From assembly GCA_946481695.1 (NCBI GenBank), contig CAMLON010000010.1, positions 1 to 52,188 of the forward strand: a stretch of DNA of 52,188 nucleotides. The letters run 5' to 3'. Position 1 is the stretch's first letter; each line of letters begins with the position of its first letter. This DNA is from an uncultured Bartonella sp. Its GTDB lineage: Bacteria > Pseudomonadota > Alphaproteobacteria > Rhizobiales > Rhizobiaceae. The position numbers and the translations under genes were made by a program. Shown in pieces: positions 14,882 to 25,600 of the stretch. The notes under the pieces are model-generated. The model made no database searches, had not been told where the DNA came from, and saw only the letters and a program-made list of their open reading frames with translations.

Positions 14882-17800
14882 ATGTTTGCATTGTCTGTAA
14901 GAAGCAATTTTTCGTTTTTAAAAGGCGCTTCCCATCCCGAAGAGCTGGTGGGCGAGGCGGCACGTCTCCACTATGCCGGCATCGGCATTGCCGATGAAAA
15001 CACATTGGCCGGTGTGGTTCGCGGTTTTGCCATGGCACGGGAAGTTTTAAAACTTGACCCTTCATTCCGCTATCTTGTCGGTTGCCGGCTGGTGTTTTCG
15101 GATGGAACGCCGGATCTTGTTGTCTATCCACGAGACAGAAAGGCTTATGGCATGTTGTGCCGGATGTTGAGTGAAGGAAAAGCAAAATCCGGCGAAAAAG
15201 GAGCCTGCCAATTAAAGTTTGAAGATTTTTTGTTTCGTGCGCGCGGTTTCCAGATCATTGTTACAGATGGCGAAAAACTGGAAGACACGTTGAAAAATTT
15301 GCAACAGGTGGCAAAGGGGCAAGTCTTTCTGGGTTTGCCGATGAATTTTACCGGCAAGGATGCCCGCTATGGCGAATATCTGGCAACAATGGCCAAAAAC
15401 TTTAACGTCGGCCTCATTGCTGCTGCCGATATTCTCTATCACAGTGAAGAAAGGCGCATTTTACAAGATATTCTGACAGCAATCCGCCTTCATAAAACAA
15501 TTGACGAAGCCGGATTTGTGCTTCAAGCCAATAGCGAAAAATATCTGAAGCCGGTGAAAGAAATAGAACGGCTTTATCGGAATTTTTCCGGAGCAATCAA
15601 GACGCAACAGGATTTTGTAGCCCCCATTTCCTTTTCACTTGATGACCTTTCCTATTCCTATCCGGACGAGCCGGTTCCTGCCGGTAAAACGCCCCAATCC
15701 TATCTGGAAGAATTGACCTGGAAAGGCATGGCTGAAAGGTTTCCAAAAACAGCTTATGACAGTGTAAAACCACTTCTGGAAAAAGAATTGAAGCTTATCA
15801 AGAAGCTTCGCTATGCTCCCTATTTTCTGACTGTTTATGACATTGTCAGTTTTGCAAAATCACAAGGCATTCTTTGTCAGGGGCGCGGTTCGGCCGCTAA
15901 TTCGGCAGTATGTTTCTGTTTGGGCATTACCAATGTCAATCCGCAACAGATTGATCTGTTGTTTGAACGGTTTATTTCCGAAGAACGTAACGAGCCACCC
16001 GATATCGATGTCGATTTCGAGCATGAGCGGCGCGAAGAAGTGATGCAATATATCTATCGCCGTTATGGTCGCCATAGAGCTGCAATTGTTGCAACGGTCA
16101 TCTGTTATCGCAGTCGCAGTGCCATTCGCGATGTCGGCAAAGCTTTGGGCTTGAGCGAAGATATTATAGGAGCGATTGCCTCGACTGTCTGGGGCACATC
16201 CGGCAAGAAAGTGAGCGATGAGGAGATTGCTCAAAGAGGACTCGACCCGACAAACCGGATGATTGGTCTGACACTACGTCTTGCTCATGAATTGGTTGGC
16301 TTTCCAAGGCATTTGTCACAGCATGTCGGCGGTTTTGTTTTGACTGAGCAAAGGCTTGACGAAACCGTACCGATCGGCCCTGCTGCCATGAAAGACCGCA
16401 GTTTCATCGAGTGGGATAAAGATGACATCGACACGGTCAAATTGATGAAGGTCGATATTTTGTCTTTGGGTATGTTGACCTTGATCCGCAAAGCTTTTGA
16501 TCTTTTGAAACGTCATAAAAATATCAGCCATGGCTTGCATGATGTGCCGCGGGAAGACGAAAGCGTCTATAAAATGTTGTCGAAAGGCGATTCAATCGGA
16601 GTTTTTCAGGTTGAAAGCCGGGCACAAATGAACATGTTGCCGCGATTGAAACCGAAACAATTCTACGATCTGGTCATTGAAGTGGCTATTGTCCGCCCCG
16701 GCCCGATACAGGGCGATATGGTGCACCCGTATTTGCGCCGTCGCAACCATATGGAAAAAGTTGTTTATCCCTCACCTTCACCACAATTCGGCCCGCCTGA
16801 CGAATTGCAACGTGTTCTGGGAAAAACCTTGGGCGTGCCACTTTTTCAGGAACAGGCAATGCGCATTGCCATAGAAGCCGCCAAATTTACTCCCGATGAA
16901 GCCAATCTTTTGCGCCGTGCCATGGCAACATTCCGGCGGGTTGGAACTATTCATACCATGCAGGCAAAAATGGTCGAGGGAATGGTCAGGCGAGGTTACA
17001 AGCGCGATTTTGCCGAAAATTGTTTCAAGCAGATTGAAGGTTTCGGTGAATATGGTTTTCCTGAAAGCCATGCTGCAAGCTTTGCCCACCTTGTTTATGT
17101 TTCGGCTTGGCTCAAATGTCATCATCCGGAAATTTTCGCGACTGCTCTTCTTAATTCCCAACCTATGGGATTTTATGCTCCCGCCCAGATTATTCGGGAT
17201 GCCCGCAATCACGGTGTCGAGGTTTTGCCAGTCGATGTCAATTATAGTCATTATGACCATCGTCTGGAAAAAAACGGCAATGGTTTTTCTTTGCGATTGG
17301 GATTTCGCCAAATCAACGGTTTTGCCATTGAATGGGGAAAAAGAATCGAACTTCAACAGGCCGAAGGGCTGTTTTCCTCGATTGAAGAATTGCATCGTCG
17401 GGTGGTGTTACCAAAACGCGCCTTTGAACTTCTTGCCGATGCCGATTGTTTCTTAAGTATCAATAAAGAGCGGCGTTCGGCTTTATGGGCGGTGCGCCGT
17501 TTGCCCGATCATGGAAATTTGCCATTATTTGCGGCAGCACAACAATCCGATCTCGGTGAGGAAGAGCCGCTTATCTTTACACCGATGAAATTGAGCGAAC
17601 ATGTTATTACCGATTATGAAACAACGCGCTTGTCGCTAAAAGCCCACCCGGTCAGTTTTTTGCGAAACGACCTTGTGAAAAAGGGTGTGCTTACCTGTCA
17701 TGAAGCAATGGAAATTGCAGGTGGATCTTCTGCAACAATAGCCGGTATTGTTACAGTCCGGCAAAAGCCCGGCAGCGCCAAAGGCGTGGTCTTTTTGACA

Positions 17801-18082
17801 ATGGAAGATGAAAGCGGCATTGCCAATATTGTTGTCTGGCCAAAAATAATGTTGCGCTTTCGCCGCGAGGTCATGGGAGGAAAGCTCCTATTGATAACAG
17901 GTAAAATACAACGGGATTCTTCCGGTGTTACCCATCTTGTTGCCTCTTATATTGAAGATAGAAGTATGGATATTATCAATCTGAGCGAAATTCCCGAACA
18001 TTTTGCAGCAATTGAAAGCGAACCTGTGGCCCGCCATCCCCGTCAGTTCCGTGCTCTGCCAAAATCCCGCGATTTCCATTAA
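14882..18082 (+). CDS. dnaE2: Error-prone DNA polymerase III alpha subunit DnaE2
   Basis: DnaE2 (ImuC) is the translesion C-family polymerase of the ImuAB mutasome. The 1066-residue protein begins with a PHP domain (NFSFLKGASHPEELV, GIGIADENTLAGVVRG). The palm shows the catalytic aspartates in PDIDVDF (Asp374, Asp376). It also has LLRRAMATFRR, the helix-hairpin region after GFPESHAASFAHLVY, and a C-terminal OB fold (AGIVTVRQKPGSAKG, then FLTMEDESG). Length is within the DnaE2 range and short of replicative DnaE1 (about 1160). AAGG lies 8 bases before the ATG. The 156-base gap after imuB holds no recognisable promoter, so co-transcription from the LexA-controlled promoter is likely. Confidence 0.97.
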   Translation: MFALSVRSNFSFLKGASHPEELVGEAARLHYAGIGIADENTLAGVVRGFAMAREVLKLDPSFRYLVGCRLVFSDGTPDLVVYPRDRKAYGMLCRMLSEGKAKSGEKGACQLKFEDFLFRARGFQIIVTDGEKLEDTLKNLQQVAKGQVFLGLPMNFTGKDARYGEYLATMAKNFNVGLIAAADILYHSEERRILQDILTAIRLHKTIDEAGFVLQANSEKYLKPVKEIERLYRNFSGAIKTQQDFVAPISFSLDDLSYSYPDEPVPAGKTPQSYLEELTWKGMAERFPKTAYDSVKPLLEKELKLIKKLRYAPYFLTVYDIVSFAKSQGILCQGRGSAANSAVCFCLGITNVNPQQIDLLFERFISEERNEPPDIDVDFEHERREEVMQYIYRRYGRHRAAIVATVICYRSRSAIRDVGKALGLSEDIIGAIASTVWGTSGKKVSDEEIAQRGLDPTNRMIGLTLRLAHELVGFPRHLSQHVGGFVLTEQRLDETVPIGPAAMKDRSFIEWDKDDIDTVKLMKVDILSLGMLTLIRKAFDLLKRHKNISHGLHDVPREDESVYKMLSKGDSIGVFQVESRAQMNMLPRLKPKQFYDLVIEVAIVRPGPIQGDMVHPYLRRRNHMEKVVYPSPSPQFGPPDELQRVLGKTLGVPLFQEQAMRIAIEAAKFTPDEANLLRRAMATFRRVGTIHTMQAKMVEGMVRRGYKRDFAENCFKQIEGFGEYGFPESHAASFAHLVYVSAWLKCHHPEIFATALLNSQPMGFYAPAQIIRDARNHGVEVLPVDVNYSHYDHRLEKNGNGFSLRLGFRQINGFAIEWGKRIELQQAEGLFSSIEELHRRVVLPKRAFELLADADCFLSINKERRSALWAVRRLPDHGNLPLFAAAQQSDLGEEEPLIFTPMKLSEHVITDYETTRLSLKAHPVSFLRNDLVKKGVLTCHEAMEIAGGSSATIAGIVTVRQKPGSAKGVVFLTMEDESGIANIVVWPKIMLRFRREVMGGKLLLITGKIQRDSSGVTHLVASYIEDRSMDIINLSEIPEHFAAIESEPVARHPRQFRALPKSRDFH

Positions 18083-18825
18083 AACTTTCGTCCAACCCGT
18101 CTTCGATAATGCTACTGTCTTTATATCTGCGAAATATCTGCGAAATTTTAATATTTGAGAAATTTCGCTCCTGCTTTTTGCAGGATTGAGAGAAAACCAT
18201 TGTCATGACTTGAATAGGTGAAAGTCCGTTTATCGGTTAATCTTCAATTCTTCGGTTTTTCATGATGGGATATTGAAGAAAAAAATGTAAGTTTTTTATC
18301 ATATTAGAAATGAATATTTTATATAAAATTTCAATTTTCTAATTATTATAATTTTAAATAAATTTGTTTTATTTATTTAAAATTTTAATTAACATATATA
18401 ATTATTGTTATATTTAAGTTATTTTTCATATTGACGTTATTTTTAATTGTAATGAAATTTAATTTTTTAATAATTTTATTATAGGTTAATTATCTTTTCA
18501 GGTAAAATCGGAATACCGCAAATTTATATAAATGCGGTTACATAAATCCGGTTTGCCTCAAGCATTGTAGTGCAAATGTTTTGAATTATGGTGCAGGCAA
18601 TTTTCTGTTTCTGATCGAAACATTCAAAAACTTGCACCGGCACTAAAACCACTTCTTCTCATAAATTTTATTTGTTTTCTGAAAAATTCAGGAAGATTGT
18701 TATGATGTTTTAAAACGGATGAATGTGTAGTGGCACAGACCATCATAGTCACAAATGATAGTCTTTTACTTCATCAATATTTCATGCAACATATTCAGTA
18801 ATATTGGAACATTTCAGAAAATAAT
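18083..18825. other. Convergent spacer with an extreme AT-rich tract
   Basis: This 743-base spacer lies between the 3' ends of dnaE2 and comM. It has a perfect 11-bp tandem duplication (18123-18144) and a small hairpin TCCTGC-TTTTT-GCAGGA (18169-18185) without a T-run. A tract at about 18281-18490 is extraordinarily AT-rich: by hand count bases 18301-18480 contain 14 G or C. A bulged inverted repeat CCGC...GCGG follows at about 18514. No gene or terminator with a T-run is visible on either strand. Confidence 0.65.
18123..18144. repeat. Perfect 11-bp tandem duplication
   Basis: ATATCTGCGAA occurs twice without a gap (18123-18133 and 18134-18144), 40 bases after dnaE2. Confidence 0.9.
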
Positions 18826-20358
18826 TCAGGCAACGGCTGCAAGTCGCTCGTTTCCCAAACGATAGGAAACTGCTTCGGCAAGATGGCGTTTGGTAAGATG
18901 CGTCTCACCGTCAAGATCGGCAATCGTACGAGCAACTTTCAGGACACGATGGTAGGCGCGCGCTGAAAGGCGCATTTTTTCGCTTATCGTTTGTAATAAT
19001 ATTGTTGCGGCACTATCAAGAACAGCAACTTTTTCGATCAGATTTGCAGGACAATCGCCGTTGGTGCGGATTTGGGGTATTCCCAGTTCTGCATATCTTT
19101 TACTCTGTATATCTCGTGCTTTTCTAACGCGCTCGGCGACAATGCGGCTTGGTTCGGCTTCTGCCGGTTTGATAAGTTCAAGTGCCGATAAGGCCGGCAC
19201 ATCAATACGCAAATCTATGCGGTCGAGTAATGGTCCGGAAATGCGTGCCTGATAATCAAGCTGGCATTTCGGGCCTTTGGCGCAAACATGCCCCGGTTCT
19301 CCTGCCATACCACAACGACAAGGGTTCATGGCAGCTACAAGCTGGATACGCGCCGGATAGCTGACATGCCGGTTGGCACGCGCAACAACGCATTCTCCGC
19401 TTTCAAGCGGCTGGCGCAAAGAATCGAGAACCTGTGGCGAAAATTCGGGAAACTCGTCGAGAAACAACACACCATTATGGGCAAGTGAAACTTCACCGGG
19501 GCGCGCTTTAATGCCACCGCCGACCATAGCGGCCATGGATGCCGAATGGTGGGGCGCACGGAAAGGCCGATGAATGGAAACAGAACCGTTCGTTGTTTCT
19601 CCGGCAATCGAGGCAATCAGCGAAACATCAAGAAGTTCACGGGCATCGAGCGGCGGTAAAATGGAAGGTAAACGCTCGGCCAACATGGATTTGCCAGCTC
19701 CGGGAGGGCCGACAAACAACAAATTATGGCGTCCGGCAGCGGCAACTTCGAGTGCACGTTTGGCGGCATTTTGCCCCTTTATGTCGGCAAGATCAGGCAA
19801 ATTATTCTGAACAATATATTGGCGTGGCTGTGGCGGCGAAAGAAATTGCGAACCTTTGAAATGATTGACCAGAGCAAGCAAACTTGAAGGAGCTAAAATG
19901 TCGATGTCGGATCCTGCCCAGGCGGCTTCCGGCCCACATTTTTCGGGGCAGATCAGCCCCTTATCGGAAGCGACAGCGGTCATGGCTGCGGGCAAGACAC
20001 CGCTCACCGGTGCGATAGAACCATCCAGCCCCAATTCACCCATGACAACGTATTTTTGCCCGATTTCAGGGGGTAAAAGCCCCATTCCGACCATAAGCCC
20101 GACGGCTATCGGCAGATCATAATGGGAACCTTCTTTGGGTAAATCGGCCGGTGCAAGATTGACAGTAATCCGTTTGATCGGCATGGATAAACCACAGGCA
20201 TGAAGTGCTGCCTGCACGCGTTCGCGACTTTCTGCAACCGCCTTGTCGGCAAGGCCGACAATCGACATCCCCATTTTACCATTGGCAATCATAACCTGAA
20301 CATCAACAGGTAAAGCGTCAATGCCGGAAAAGGCAACAGTCGTAATACGTGCAACCAT
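18826..20358 (-). CDS. comM: ComM/YifB family AAA+ ATPase (Mg-chelatase-like)
   Basis: ComM is a hexameric helicase that extends branch migration of incoming single-stranded DNA during natural transformation; it is also common in bacteria not known to be competent. The 510-residue product has the N-terminal domain (VARITTVAFSGIDALPVDVQ, NLAPADLPKEGSHYDLPIA), Walker A GPPGAGKSM, Walker B VLFLDEFPEF and a cysteine cluster (NPCRCG...GHVCAKGPKC). The sensor region SGPLLDRIDLRIDVP and a C-terminal lid with RAYHRVLKVARTIADLDG follow. I choose ATG 20358 to match the family start; ATGs at 20373 and 20397 are possible. A GAAC-N7-GAAC LexA-type box lies 62 bases upstream, suggesting SOS control. The gene is divergent from tamA and convergent with dnaE2. 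Confidence 0.95.
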   Translation of the reverse strand: MVARITTVAFSGIDALPVDVQVMIANGKMGMSIVGLADKAVAESRERVQAALHACGLSMPIKRITVNLAPADLPKEGSHYDLPIAVGLMVGMGLLPPEIGQKYVVMGELGLDGSIAPVSGVLPAAMTAVASDKGLICPEKCGPEAAWAGSDIDILAPSSLLALVNHFKGSQFLSPPQPRQYIVQNNLPDLADIKGQNAAKRALEVAAAGRHNLLFVGPPGAGKSMLAERLPSILPPLDARELLDVSLIASIAGETTNGSVSIHRPFRAPHHSASMAAMVGGGIKARPGEVSLAHNGVLFLDEFPEFSPQVLDSLRQPLESGECVVARANRHVSYPARIQLVAAMNPCRCGMAGEPGHVCAKGPKCQLDYQARISGPLLDRIDLRIDVPALSALELIKPAEAEPSRIVAERVRKARDIQSKRYAELGIPQIRTNGDCPANLIEKVAVLDSAATILLQTISEKMRLSARAYHRVLKVARTIADLDGETHLTKRHLAEAVSYRLGNERLAAVA

Positions 20359-20420
20359 TTGTCTTGTTCTCATGTGAGTTGTATCAAAATGAGACAACCA
20401 TTATTTTTAGTGAAAATCAA

Positions 20421-20435
20421 GAACATTTCATGAAC
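20421..20435 (-). promoter_or_regulatory. LexA-type box upstream of comM
   Basis: GAAC-ATTTCAT-GAAC (GTTC-N7-GTTC on the minus strand) is an exact alphaproteobacterial LexA pattern in the divergent comM-tamA spacer (20359-20694). It is 62 bases from the preferred comM start and 260 from tamA, so comM is the likely target. No good -35/-10 pair is visible beside it, which makes this site less certain than the imuA one. The rest of the spacer shows no other recognisable element. Confidence 0.72.
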
Positions 20436-20694
20436 AAATAATAAATTTATAGTTGTTTTTATATCCTGTTGAAAATTGACGCTTAACACTTCCTTGACGA
20501 AAATGAAGCAAAATCATGTTTGGTTGTGTATGAATAGACAAGAACCTATGGTATCGAAGAAAAAGACATATTTAAAACATCAGGTGATGTTTGTCTGTTG
20601 CCGTCGGCAAAAACGTGGAATCGGAACTATGGGGCGCTATATTCGGTGAATAAACGGGTCAATTTCAGAGTTTTGCGATAAAGAGTTAAGTGTT

Positions 20695-22665
20695 TTGGTA
20701 ACAACGAGTACAAAGTCGAGGTTGAAGAGGGGAAGCGCTTTTGTCGCTTTCGGAGCCTGTTTTGCACTCGCTTTTTCTTACCCGCAAGCAGCAACTGCTT
20801 TTGATCTTTTCGGTATCCATTTATGGGGAAAGAAAGACCAGACCGACAAAAATTCCGACGTTATCGGTGTTCCCAAACATTATAAAGTTAAAGTGACCAA
20901 TGCTCCGAATGCACCGGAAGCGGGCGTAAAAATTGTCAAGGCAGCGTCTTCACTTGTCGAGGATGAAGATAAAGCTGCCTCCGGTTCTGCAGGACTTTTG
21001 GCCAAAGCGCGCGGTGATTACAGGAAAATTCTGGCAGCCCTTTATGCCGATGGTTATTACGGGGGAACAATCAGCATTGCTGTAAATGGCGCAGAAGCAG
21101 CCAATATTCGACCAGATACAGAATTGCCCGACCAATCCGACATTGTCATCACAATTGATACCGGACCGCAATATCATTTCGGTGTTGCAAGCGTTCATGA
21201 TCTCGCGCCAAAAACCGACGACAAAAAAGACAAAGTTCCTCTTCCGGCCGATTCAGGATATGCGTCAGGGGATGTTGCAAAATCGGGTTCGGTCTTCAAG
21301 GCGGAACAGCTAGCCATCGAGGGCTGGCGCCAGCAGGGTTACGCCAAGGCTAGCGTAAAAAATCGTGATGTGGTTGCCGATCATGCCAGTCGCACTGTCG
21401 ATTCCAATATCGAGGTTCAGCCCGGTCAAAAGGCACATTATGGTCCGTTAGCAGTTAAAAACGTCAGCGACAAGCCGCGCATGGATTCAGCCTATGTTGC
21501 TTGGATGACAGGATTAAAAGAGGGGCAGGAATATGACCCCGATGATATTGCCAAGGCCAATAAAAGGTTGGCACGGCTTGATGTATTTCGCGCCGCCAAT
21601 GTGAGGGAAGCAGACAAGATCAAGACCGATGGCAGTTTGCCACTCAATCTTACGGTACAGGAACGTCCGCTTCATCGGTTTGGTGTTGGTGGCAGCTATT
21701 CGACACTTGATGGCGCGGGGCTTGAAGCCTATTGGATGCACAGAGATCTGTTCGGTCATGCGGAACGCTTGCGTTTTGATGCCAAGATTAGCGGCATTGG
21801 CGGCAGTCAGGATGATTCCTATAACCCGAAAAATTTCAGTTATCTGTTAGGAACGACTTTCACCCGTCCCGGTATTATTACGCCGGACACCGATTTTGTC
21901 GCAAGCCTCAAAGGGCAACGTGAAGTTCTTGATAATTATACAACCACAGGCATTACTGGACAGCTCGGTTTAACGCAAATTTTTAGCGACGAATTATCCG
22001 GACGTCTTTATTTCAATGCCGCCCAAACCAAATCGGAAGACGATTATTTCGGCAATCGCGATTTTACAACAGTCGGATTTTTGGGAGGTTTGCTCTATGA
22101 CAGCCGTGACAACAAATCCAATCCGAAACATGGTCTTTATGGCGAAGCTGTTCTGGAACCGATTTACGAAATTCATTATGGAAACTTTATCGGCAAGATG
22201 ACATTGGAAGGCCGTTCCTATTTTTCACTTGATGCAAAAGATCGCTATGTCATTGCAACGCGGGCAAAGATCGGTTCGATCACCGGTCCGGAAGCGCGCG
22301 AAATCCCCTCCGATATGCTCTTCTTTGCCGGTGGCGGTGGTTCGGTACGTGGCTATGGCTACCGCAATATCGGTATCAGAACCGATACGCACGATACAAT
22401 TGGTGGCCGTTCACTTGTCGAAGGGTCGGCGGAACTGCGCACAATGGTGACCGATACAATCGGTCTCGTCGGTTTTGTCGATGCCGGTGTTGTGGGGGCT
22501 GATTCCACACCGGATTTTTCCGAAAATACCAAAGTCGGTGCCGGTATTGGTGTCCGTTATATGACAGGGCTCGGACCATTGCGTTTTGATGTGGCAGCAC
22601 CTCTTGATGGTGCGGTCGGTGACCCCGATCTCGGTTTTTATGTTGGCATAGGGCAGGCGTTCTGA
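20695..22665 (+). CDS. tamA: Autotransporter assembly outer-membrane protein TamA (Omp85 family)
   Basis: TamA is the Omp85 barrel of the TAM complex, which with TamB helps insert outer-membrane proteins and is linked to lipid transport. The 656-residue protein has a signal peptide (FVAFGACFALAFSYPQAATA), POTRA domains over about residues 55-330 (for example YRKILAALYADGYYGGTISI) and a C-terminal barrel. The barrel carries the Omp85 motif SVRGYGYRN at about residue 550 and ends in phenylalanine (YVGIGQAF). The start is a TTG at 20695: an in-frame stop lies four codons upstream and no ATG or GTG lies between. The linker near residue 180 is charged (PKTDDKKDKVPLP). The stop overlaps the tamB ATG by one base. 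Confidence 0.94.
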   Translation: MVTTSTKSRLKRGSAFVAFGACFALAFSYPQAATAFDLFGIHLWGKKDQTDKNSDVIGVPKHYKVKVTNAPNAPEAGVKIVKAASSLVEDEDKAASGSAGLLAKARGDYRKILAALYADGYYGGTISIAVNGAEAANIRPDTELPDQSDIVITIDTGPQYHFGVASVHDLAPKTDDKKDKVPLPADSGYASGDVAKSGSVFKAEQLAIEGWRQQGYAKASVKNRDVVADHASRTVDSNIEVQPGQKAHYGPLAVKNVSDKPRMDSAYVAWMTGLKEGQEYDPDDIAKANKRLARLDVFRAANVREADKIKTDGSLPLNLTVQERPLHRFGVGGSYSTLDGAGLEAYWMHRDLFGHAERLRFDAKISGIGGSQDDSYNPKNFSYLLGTTFTRPGIITPDTDFVASLKGQREVLDNYTTTGITGQLGLTQIFSDELSGRLYFNAAQTKSEDDYFGNRDFTTVGFLGGLLYDSRDNKSNPKHGLYGEAVLEPIYEIHYGNFIGKMTLEGRSYFSLDAKDRYVIATRAKIGSITGPEAREIPSDMLFFAGGGGSVRGYGYRNIGIRTDTHDTIGGRSLVEGSAELRTMVTDTIGLVGFVDAGVVGADSTPDFSENTKVGAGIGVRYMTGLGPLRFDVAAPLDGAVGDPDLGFYVGIGQAF

Positions 22666-25600
22666 TGATGAAAAATTTTTCACTTTCAGCTTTTATGACC
22701 GCATTGTTCCTGATCTTTGCAGGCTTGACGGCAAGCTTTGCCGAGACTTCTTCACCCGCCGGTCATGATACGGCTGCGACTGAGAAGTCGTGGGTTTTGT
22801 CATTTATTGAAAGCAAGATTTCCTCACCCAACCGGCAAATCCGTTTTGCCGATATTGAAGGGGCTTTGTCGTCGAATGCCACAATCGGCTCGATTACGAT
22901 TGCCGATCGACAAGGCGTCTGGCTCAAGATCACCAATGCCAAGCTTGACTGGAATCGTTTGGCACTATTACGCGGACAAGTATCTATTAACGAATTGTCA
23001 GCCGAAAAAATTGATATTTTCAGAAAACCTTTGCCTGATACTTCGGCACCAAGCCCACAGTCCAAGGGTTTTTCTATACCGGACTTGCCAGTTGCAATAA
23101 GCATCAAATCGCTTGATGCAAAGACAGTTGCATTCGGAGAGCCACTATTCAATCTTCCTTCCGAAGTGTCGTTGCAAGGCGGTATAACCCTTGCCGATGG
23201 TGATCTCGCAGCCCGACTTGTTATGAAACGTCTGGACAAGCCCGGCAATTTCGACGTGTTGGCCGATATTTCCAACAGCACCAATAAGGCAAAAATCGAT
23301 ATTGAAGTCTCGGAGCCGGAAAACGGCATTGTTGCCAATCTTTTAAAAATAAAAAATCGCCCCTCTGTTGCTTTGATAGCAAAAGGCGAAGGACCGCTTG
23401 ATAATTTCGAGCTTGGTCTTTCTATGAAAGCCGGTGCCGATCCGGTATTAAATGGCAAATTCAAGCTTCAGGGCACAGAAAGCGGAAAATCGATAAATGT
23501 TAACCTGTCGGGGCCAATTGTCCTTTTGATGCCGGACGAATATCGGGCATTTTTCGGGGCAAGGACAGAGCTTGAATTGGCAGCTTTGCTGAAAAAGGAC
23601 GGCGGTTTTCGCCTTGACAAATTTTCGATCAATGGTGAGGGCGTTCATATAGCGGCAAATGCAGAAACATTGTCGGATGGTTTTTTGCGCCGTTTGGCGG
23701 TCAAAGCATCAGTCAAAGCGCAAACAGGTGAGGCAATTATTTTGCCTGTCGCCGGAGGCAAGACACGTGCCGATAATATAGCTCTTAATATTGATTATGG
23801 GCGCAATGAAAGCTCAATGTGGAGTGGGCAATTTATCGTCAATAATTTTGCAAACGAAAATTTCATTGCCCATGATATTACTGTTGATATGGGCGGGGAT
23901 GCCGAAAATCTCGATGATGTGAATAATCGTCATGTCGGGTTGCAGATCAGCGGCGCAATCAACGGCATGGCAACGCCGAAGAGCAAGATTTCGGATGCCT
24001 TGGGAAAATTGGTCAATTTGAAAGTCGATGCCGATATTCTCGCCCGTCAGCCGGTGACTATACGCACTGTCAATCTTTCCGCTAACGGGCTCACTTTATG
24101 GCTGAAGGGGCAGGTCGAGAAGCTTCAATTCAAGGGAAATCTCGGCATTCAAGCCGATACATTGGAACCTTTGGCAATGTTAAGCGGAAAACCGCTTTCG
24201 GGGGCAGCCGATATTGAGGCAAATGGTATCATCGGCCTTGTCGGTGGTTCTTTCGATCTTGACCTTTCCGGAAAAACTGTGGCTTTGAAAACCGGCAATG
24301 AGACGCTTGATCGTTTGTTGGCTGGCGATGTAAGACTATCGGGCGGCCTCAAACGCGACGAAACCGGAATTACAACACGCCAATTTCAGCTTGGTAACAA
24401 CCATATCAAACTTGAAGCCAATGGCAGCTTCTCGAGTGATGAAGCCGATATGGACTATCAGCTTGCGCTTTCCGACCTTAATCTTGTGAATTCCCGTATG
24501 CATGGAGCCGTTGAATTGCAGGGTGCTGCCCGTGGTCATAACCGTCTTGTTGCTTTAAGTCTTGGGGCGAAGATAAAAGAAGCAACTTTATCAGGCCAGA
24601 AAATGCAGGATACGGCAATTTTTGCCAATGCCGTTCTTGATAACACCTCTCCTGTCGCCACTTATTTGAGCGGTTCTGTAGACGGTACCGGCTTTTTCGG
24701 GGGCGAGAAACTCAAGCTAAGCGGAAGTTTTTCCGATAATGACCGGTTCAAAAGTCTGAATAATCTCGACATTCTCGTCGGTGAAACCCATGTGAACGGT
24801 AATCTGAAGCAAAATCTTGAAGGACTGATTGACGGCAATATCCATGTTGATGCGCGCGATATTTCAACATTGAGTGCGCTTTTGCTCACCGACGGTCATG
24901 GCAGTATGACGGGTGACTTTAATTTAAGCGAAAGTGAAGGAAAACAGAGCGGTCGTCTGAAAGCCCACGTCGACAAACTGGTTTTTGGTGAAAATCATGT
25001 TGAAAGCCTTGATATGAATTTGACGCTCGATGACCCGAAAGGCGCTTTCCGTGTCAATGGTTTTGTCAATGCTTCGGATATTCGTGCTGCCAATTTTGTC
25101 GTCAATACGATAAAAGCGACAGCAAAAGATATGGATGGAAAAACCGCTTTCCAGGTTTCTGCGGATGTCCAGAACAATATCAAGGCCGACCTTTCCGGTC
25201 TCTTGATCTACCCTCCAGCAAACGGGGATGAAGTGCAAAACGGTCAAGGGGATAATCGGCGGCTGACGATCGCGCTGGATTCTTTGAACGTTACGCAGGA
25301 TACGGTTCATGCAAAGCTTACAAATCCGGCTTCGGTGATTTTGTTTGACGATAGTTATCGGATTTCGCCTTTGATATTGGATGTCAATGGCGGGAAATTT
25401 TCGATTAAAGGCGATGGCGGAGCAAAACTTGATTTAGAGTTGCAAATGGATCATTTGCCCGTTTCACTTGCCAATCTGGTAAAACCGGATATTCGTGCAA
25501 CCGGTACTTTAACCGGTCAAGCCGATATAAAAGGAACGCCGGATACACCTGATGTTGCCTTTGATATGAAAGGCGAAGGTCTGTCTATCGGCCTTCTTAA

